Source of the DNA: Nitriliruptoraceae bacterium
Lineage (GTDB): Bacteria; Actinomycetota; Nitriliruptoria; Nitriliruptorales; Nitriliruptoraceae
NCBI GenBank assembly: GCA_007134165.1
Contig: SLLJ01000277.1
Span: 1-5,462 of the forward strand
Length of the DNA stretch: 5,462 bases
Direction: 5' to 3'
The notes under the pieces were generated by a model, which was given only the letters and a program-made list of their open reading frames with translations, did not search any database and was not told the origin of the DNA. The stretch's first letter is position 1. The number at the start of each line of letters is the position of its first letter. Shown piece by piece: positions 5,405 to 5,462 of the stretch. The translations under genes and the position numbers were made by a program.

Positions 5405-5462
5405 ATCCTTCGCCGCGAGGCTCTGCGCGAGGCCGCCGCCGGGATCGAGGCACGGACCCCGA
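5405..5462 (+). CDS. Possible start of a rightward gene (partial, very uncertain)
   Basis: A strong purine-rich site, AGGAGGGG (5394-5401), is followed by an open frame reading ILRREALREAAAGIEARTP. It is helical and charged, with 16 of 19 codons ending in G or C, which looks more like protein than the other two frames. There is no ATG, GTG or TTG at the right spacing; the codon at 5405, five bases after AGGAGG, is ATC, a rare start. The frame is open back to 5219, so a start at TTG or GTG around 5332-5337 is another possibility. The window ends before this can be judged. Confidence 0.2.
   Translation, partial: MLRREALREAAAGIEARTP

Larger units (their letters stand above)
5158..5462. other. 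About 300 bases without a secure gene
   Basis: This holds the leader and possible -10 element of the aldo/keto reductase gene, the tandem repeat at 5184-5203, the palindrome/hairpin at 5302-5327, and a possible rightward gene start at the end. Short open frames exist on both strands (for example minus 5406-5215 and plus from 5218 to the edge), but their translations are arginine/proline-rich with no family features, as expected of non-coding GC-rich DNA. Confidence 0.5.

Noticed and set aside
5218..5462. Plus-strand frame from the ATG at 5218, open to the window edge
   Set aside because: It has no ribosome binding site, many codons ending in A or T compared with the real genes, and an arginine/proline-rich translation.

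Overview
The window is very GC-rich, with codon third positions almost all G or C. It has a promoter placed for a leaderless transcript and a GuaB1-type protein of mycobacterial length. Together these point to a high-GC actinobacterium (Actinomycetota); I cannot name a genus. All calls come from reading the sequence and recalling families; no search was run.

Left part, minus strand (1-1473): an arsenic-response operon read right to left. A promoter at 1473-1444 drives an ArsR repressor fused to a low-molecular-weight-phosphatase-type arsenate reductase (1436-750). A TGATG overlap then leads into an AqpS-like aquaporin (750-34). A further gene, of which only the start is present, follows off the left edge, probably from 12. 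The likely logic is that the fused protein senses or reduces arsenic, and the channel lets the metalloid leave (or enter) the cell. The next gene may be another ars gene, but only a few codons are visible.

Middle, plus strand (1534-3376): a small protein with three CxxC pairs starts at a GTG behind a Shine-Dalgarno site, divergent from the ars operon. Its frame has no stop codon and runs on into the next gene, so its 3' end is unresolved (frameshift, sequencing error, or a real long overlap). It is followed by guaB1, an IMP dehydrogenase/GMP reductase family enzyme with an inserted CBS pair. The guaB1 start is fixed by a perfect AGGAGGT.

Right part, minus strand (3381-5157): a DUF554 membrane protein whose stop lies four bases from the guaB1 stop (convergent), and upstream of it a Kv-beta-like aldo/keto reductase. 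These two are probably co-transcribed, 19 bases apart.

Right edge (5158-5462): about 300 bases with no secure gene. It holds the leader of the aldo/keto reductase gene, a tandem 10-bp repeat, a short perfect hairpin, and a possible start of a rightward gene at the very end.

I see no CRISPR, tRNA, rRNA, insertion sequence or phage feature. The most interesting points are the fused ArsR-ArsC lacking the usual arsenic-binding and resolving cysteines, the valine in the aquaporin filter, and the zinc-ribbon reading frame that runs into guaB1.
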